From Janthinobacterium sp. (GTDB lineage Bacteria > Pseudomonadota > Gammaproteobacteria > Burkholderiales > Burkholderiaceae_D), in the NCBI GenBank assembly GCA_003133225.1, contig PKWL01000156.1:1-64000 (forward strand): a stretch of 64,000 nt of DNA. The letters are read 5' to 3'. This document shows positions 61,320 through 64,000 of this stretch, piece after piece. A model generated the notes under the pieces. That model was not told the DNA's origin and did not search any database. It was given only the letters and a program-made list of their open reading frames with translations. Every line of letters begins with the position of its first letter. Position 1 is the first letter of the stretch. The translations under genes were made by a program, and so were the position numbers.

Positions 61320-62237
61320 TTATTCGATATAGGCCGGCTCTTCGCGCCCGGGGACATCGACGCGCAGCGACAGCAGGCGCCCCGTCAGTGGATACTTTGC
61401 CAGTTCTGCGCCAGGGCGCTTGGCGCTGGCGCTGGTGATGTAGAGCGTGCGCAGGTCGGCGCCGCCAAAGGCGAGCATGGTCGGGCAGCGTAGCGGCATG
61501 GCGATTTCGCTGAGGATGGCGCCGTCCGGAGATAGGCGCAACAGACGGCCCCCCTCGAACATCGCGCACCAGTAGTTGCCCTCGCTGTCGACGGCCGCGC
61601 CATCGGGGCGGCCGCCATAACGATGGGCCTTGTCGGCCGAAAATTGGTGCAACAGCCGGGGCCGGGAAACGTTGCCGGTGGCGACGTCGAAGTCGTACTG
61701 GTTGACGCGGTGGGCCGTCGTGTCGGCGTGATACAGCGTGCGCTGGTCAGGGCTGAAGCCGAGGCCGTTCGACACCGTCATCCCGCCCGACCAGACCAGC
61801 TTTAGCACGCCCCGTTCCAAGCAAAACATTTGCGCCAACGGCGCGTCGCGCGGCTCGTACAGGGTGCCGATCCAAAAGCGTCCCGCCGCGTCGGCCCGGC
61901 CATCGTTAAAGCGGCAAGTGCCCGTGTTGTAAGGAGCGGGCGCGATGTCATGCAAGCTGCCGTCGCGCGCATTTAAATGGATCAAGCCGCTGCGCAGCGC
62001 TACGATCAAGCCGCCGCTGGCGCTGCGCGCCAGTGCGGACGGTTCGGTCGCCATGCGCCACTGCTGATGCGCGCCGCTAGACGGGTCCAGGCGGTGGACG
62101 GCGAAGCCTTCGATGTCGACCCAGTACAAGGCCGCTTCCTCCGGATGCCAGAGCGGGCATTCGCCCACCTGCATGATGGCGTCATAGGCAACTTCAAAGG
62201 CGTAACTGGTCATGGGATGGGCGCGGTTTTGGGTCAT
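61320..62237 (-). CDS. SMP-30/gluconolactonase family lactonase
   Basis: A six-bladed beta-propeller hydrolase of sugar lactones. Metal-coordinating Glu in QVGECPLWHPEEAALYWVDIEGFAVHRL, then CRFNDGRADAAGRFWIGTLY (Asn/Asp ligands), NGLGFSPDQRTLYHADTTAHRVNQYDFD and RPDGAAVDSEGNYWCAMFEGGRLLRLSPDG. The length of 305 aa is usual. Between pgi and zwf, the natural substrate would be gluconolactone or 6-phosphogluconolactone, in place of a classical Pgl, which is absent here. Two starts are possible (62237 and 62213). It follows pgi by eight bases, so is co-transcribed. Confidence 0.86.
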   Translation of the reverse strand: MTQNRAHPMTSYAFEVAYDAIMQVGECPLWHPEEAALYWVDIEGFAVHRLDPSSGAHQQWRMATEPSALARSASGGLIVALRSGLIHLNARDGSLHDIAPAPYNTGTCRFNDGRADAAGRFWIGTLYEPRDAPLAQMFCLERGVLKLVWSGGMTVSNGLGFSPDQRTLYHADTTAHRVNQYDFDVATGNVSRPRLLHQFSADKAHRYGGRPDGAAVDSEGNYWCAMFEGGRLLRLSPDGAILSEIAMPLRCPTMLAFGGADLRTLYITSASAKRPGAELAKYPLTGRLLSLRVDVPGREEPAYIE

Positions 62238-62245
62238 GGTGGGAC

Positions 62246-63883
62246 TTAGGAGGTCAAGCGGGCCGCTCGCGCCAGCGCCATCAAGCCGCTGGTCGAACTG
62301 TCATGGTAAGCGGGCGCGGCCTTGCCACTCCATTCGGCTTGAATTTTTTTTGCCAACTCCTTGCCCAGTTCGACACCCCATTGATCGAAGCTGTTCACGT
62401 TCCACAGCACGCCTTGGACGAAAGTTTTGTGTTCATACAAGGCGATCAGCGCGCCCAGAGTCGTCGGCGTCAACTGGTCCATCAAAATAGTGTTGCTAGG
62501 TCGGTTGCCGGGGAAGCTCTTGTGCGGGACCAGATCATCGATGGCCGCGCCCGTCAAGCCTTGCGCGGCCATCTCGGCGCGCACTTCAGCGCCGCTCTTG
62601 CCCATCATCAAGGCTTCCGATTGTGCAAAGCAGTTCGCCAAAAGCGCGTCGTGGTGCCCCGGCAGATCGTGGGTCGCACGCAAGGCGGCGATGAAGTCGA
62701 CCGGCGTAATGGCGGTGCCCTGATGCAGCAGCTGGAAGTAGGCATGCTGGGCATTGGTGCCGCAATCGCCCCAAACTACCGGGCAGGTCGGGCCATCGAC
62801 CGGCGCGCCGTGGCGGGTGACGCGCTTGCCGTTGCTCTCCATTTCAAGCTGCTGCAAATAGGCAGCGAAGTAGCTCAAGTCATGATGGTAGGGCGCGATG
62901 CAAATCGAGCTGCACTGCAGGAATTGGCGGTTCCAGAAGCCGACCAGGGCGAGCACCACTGGCATGTTCTGCGCCAGGGGCGCCTGCTGGAAGTGCTGGT
63001 CCATCGCGTGCGCGCCGGCCAGAAAATCGCCAAAGTAGGCGAAGCCGACACACAGAACCAGCGCCAATCCAATCGCCGACCAGACCGAATAACGCCCGCC
63101 CACCCAATCCCAGAACGGAAACATGTTTTCCGGGTCGATGCCAAAGGATGTGATCGCCTCAATGTTGGTCGACACGGCCACGAAGTGGCGCGCGAGGTCG
63201 GCCGGCTGGCCGTGGCACAGGAACCAGGCGCGCGCAGTTCGCGCATTGAGCATGGTTTCGGCCGTGATAAAGGTTTTCGAGGCGATGATGAACAGCGTCG
63301 TTTCCGGATTCACTGTCGACAGCACGGCATCCATAGCGTGGCCGTCGACGTTGGAGACGAAGTGCATGGCCAGACCCGGGTTCGCGTACGAGCGCAACGC
63401 CAAACAAGCCATCTTGGGGCCGAGGTCGGAGCCGCCAATGCCGATGTTGACGATGTCGGTGATCGGCTTTCCCGTGTAACCTAGCCATGAACCGCTGCGT
63501 ACGCGCTCGCTGAAGCTGCGCATATGCTCGAGTACCGCATGCACGTCCTGGTTCACGTCGCGGCCATCGACGTGCAGCGCGCGCCCGCGCGGCGCGCGCA
63601 AGGCCGTGTGCAATACGGAACGATGCTCGCTCTGGTTAATTTTTTCGCCGGCAAACATGGCGTCGCGCTGAGCTTCGAGCCCGCGCTCGCGCGCCAGGTT
63701 CGCCAACAACGTCAATGCCGTGGCGTCCAGGCGGTTTTTTGAAAAGTCGAGAAAGAGACCGGCGGCAGCGAGCGTCATGTGCGCAAACCTGTGCCCATCG
63801 GCCGCAAACAACTGCGCCAATTGCTCTTCTTTGGTGGCGGCGTAATGGGATTGCAGGGCGTGGAAACTGGCGGTGGCGGTCAT
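62246..63883 (-). CDS. pgi: Glucose-6-phosphate isomerase
   Basis: Interconverts glucose-6-phosphate and fructose-6-phosphate. The ATG at 63883 gives MTATASFHALQSHYAATKEEQLAQLFAADGHRFAHMTLAAAGLFLDFSKNRL, aligned with E. coli Pgi; MRQPA five codons upstream is also possible. Signature blocks: VNIGIGGSDLGPKMA, FVAVSTNIEAITSFGIDPENMFPFWDWVGGRYSVWSAIGL and GVLWNVNSFDQWGVELGKELAKKI. The length of 545 aa is normal. First gene of the pgi/SMP-30 transcript; the last ~117 bases of the window hold its upstream region with no recognised regulatory site. Confidence 0.96.
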   Translation of the reverse strand: MTATASFHALQSHYAATKEEQLAQLFAADGHRFAHMTLAAAGLFLDFSKNRLDATALTLLANLARERGLEAQRDAMFAGEKINQSEHRSVLHTALRAPRGRALHVDGRDVNQDVHAVLEHMRSFSERVRSGSWLGYTGKPITDIVNIGIGGSDLGPKMACLALRSYANPGLAMHFVSNVDGHAMDAVLSTVNPETTLFIIASKTFITAETMLNARTARAWFLCHGQPADLARHFVAVSTNIEAITSFGIDPENMFPFWDWVGGRYSVWSAIGLALVLCVGFAYFGDFLAGAHAMDQHFQQAPLAQNMPVVLALVGFWNRQFLQCSSICIAPYHHDLSYFAAYLQQLEMESNGKRVTRHGAPVDGPTCPVVWGDCGTNAQHAYFQLLHQGTAITPVDFIAALRATHDLPGHHDALLANCFAQSEALMMGKSGAEVRAEMAAQGLTGAAIDDLVPHKSFPGNRPSNTILMDQLTPTTLGALIALYEHKTFVQGVLWNVNSFDQWGVELGKELAKKIQAEWSGKAAPAYHDSSTSGLMALARAARLTS

Positions 63884-64000
63884 TGCGGGCTGGCGCATGG
63901 GGGTGGCGTCGTCATGGAGAGGTTGAAGGGGGCGGCGGCGCAAACAGCGCGCCGCTCGCGAGTATTGTATTGCGTATTTCACTAGACGTGGAAATTTTTG

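Noticed and set aside
62303-63484. Plus-strand ORF of 393 aa opposite pgi
   Set aside because: Antisense shadow of pgi with Arg/His/Gln-rich product and no family motif.
1-64000. tRNA and rRNA genes
   Set aside because: No GTTCRANYC-type tRNA arm in a cloverleaf context and no rRNA sequence was seen; a tRNAscan run could confirm.

Overview
The window is a GC-rich chromosomal segment whose gene order and protein sequences fit a betaproteobacterium of order Burkholderiales, most likely Oxalobacteraceae (Massilia/Janthinobacterium/Duganella type). This placement is inferred from protein families and synteny (yicC-gmk-rpoZ-spoT-greB, rph-rdgB-hemW, MotC/MotD with FlhF/FlhG, DUF5672 and PhaF-like proteins); no database search was run.

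Left edge (1-2.2 kb): an AT-richer, gene-poor stretch with short perfect hairpins, a small hypothetical gene, and an RsuA-family rRNA pseudouridine synthase.

Flagellar locus (2.2-42.5 kb): flhB-flhA-flhF-flhG-fliA-motC-motD, then the leftward flgA, flgM and flgN. The rod, hook, ring and junction genes flgBCDEFGHIJKL follow on the plus strand. They converge on a minus-strand run coding for fliR-Q-P-O-N-M-L-K-J-I-H-G-F, read from fliF toward fliR, with fliE diverging. Beyond fliE lies an accessory block: a TPR/ATP-grasp protein, a GNAT acetyltransferase, a PhaF-like phasin, a DUF5672 glycosyltransferase-like protein and a DUF1439 lipoprotein. A compact minus-strand operon follows: fliT, a second FliK-like protein, an FhlB-type FlhB C-terminal paralogue and the c-di-GMP effector YcgR. 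Together these encode nearly the whole basal body, export gate, hook, C-ring and one stator, plus the FliA/FlgM checkpoint. Flagellin, cap (FliD), FliS, FlhDC, MotAB and chemotaxis genes are not in the window.

Signalling and housekeeping (42.7-57.7 kb): a GGDEF diguanylate cyclase, a NarL-type response regulator with its PAS histidine kinase, a membrane protein, greB convergent with the yicC/gmk/rpoZ/spoT group, a Ser/Thr kinase with a PP2C phosphatase, and rph-rdgB-hemW.

Right edge (57.7-64 kb): a leftward central-carbon block, pgi and an SMP-30 lactonase, a terminator, then a HexR-like operator in front of zwf-hexR-tal.

Most notable: a perfect sigma-28 promoter that fixes the flgM start; FlhG with an apparently lost Walker A motif; an alanine-rich insertion in the hook protein FlgE; the FliK2/FhlB/YcgR/FliT operon; a DUF5672 plus TPR/ATP-grasp pair inside a flagellar locus; a candidate structured RNA ending in a terminator just upstream of the DUF5672 gene; and the HexR operator with an SMP-30 lactonase in place of a classical pgl.
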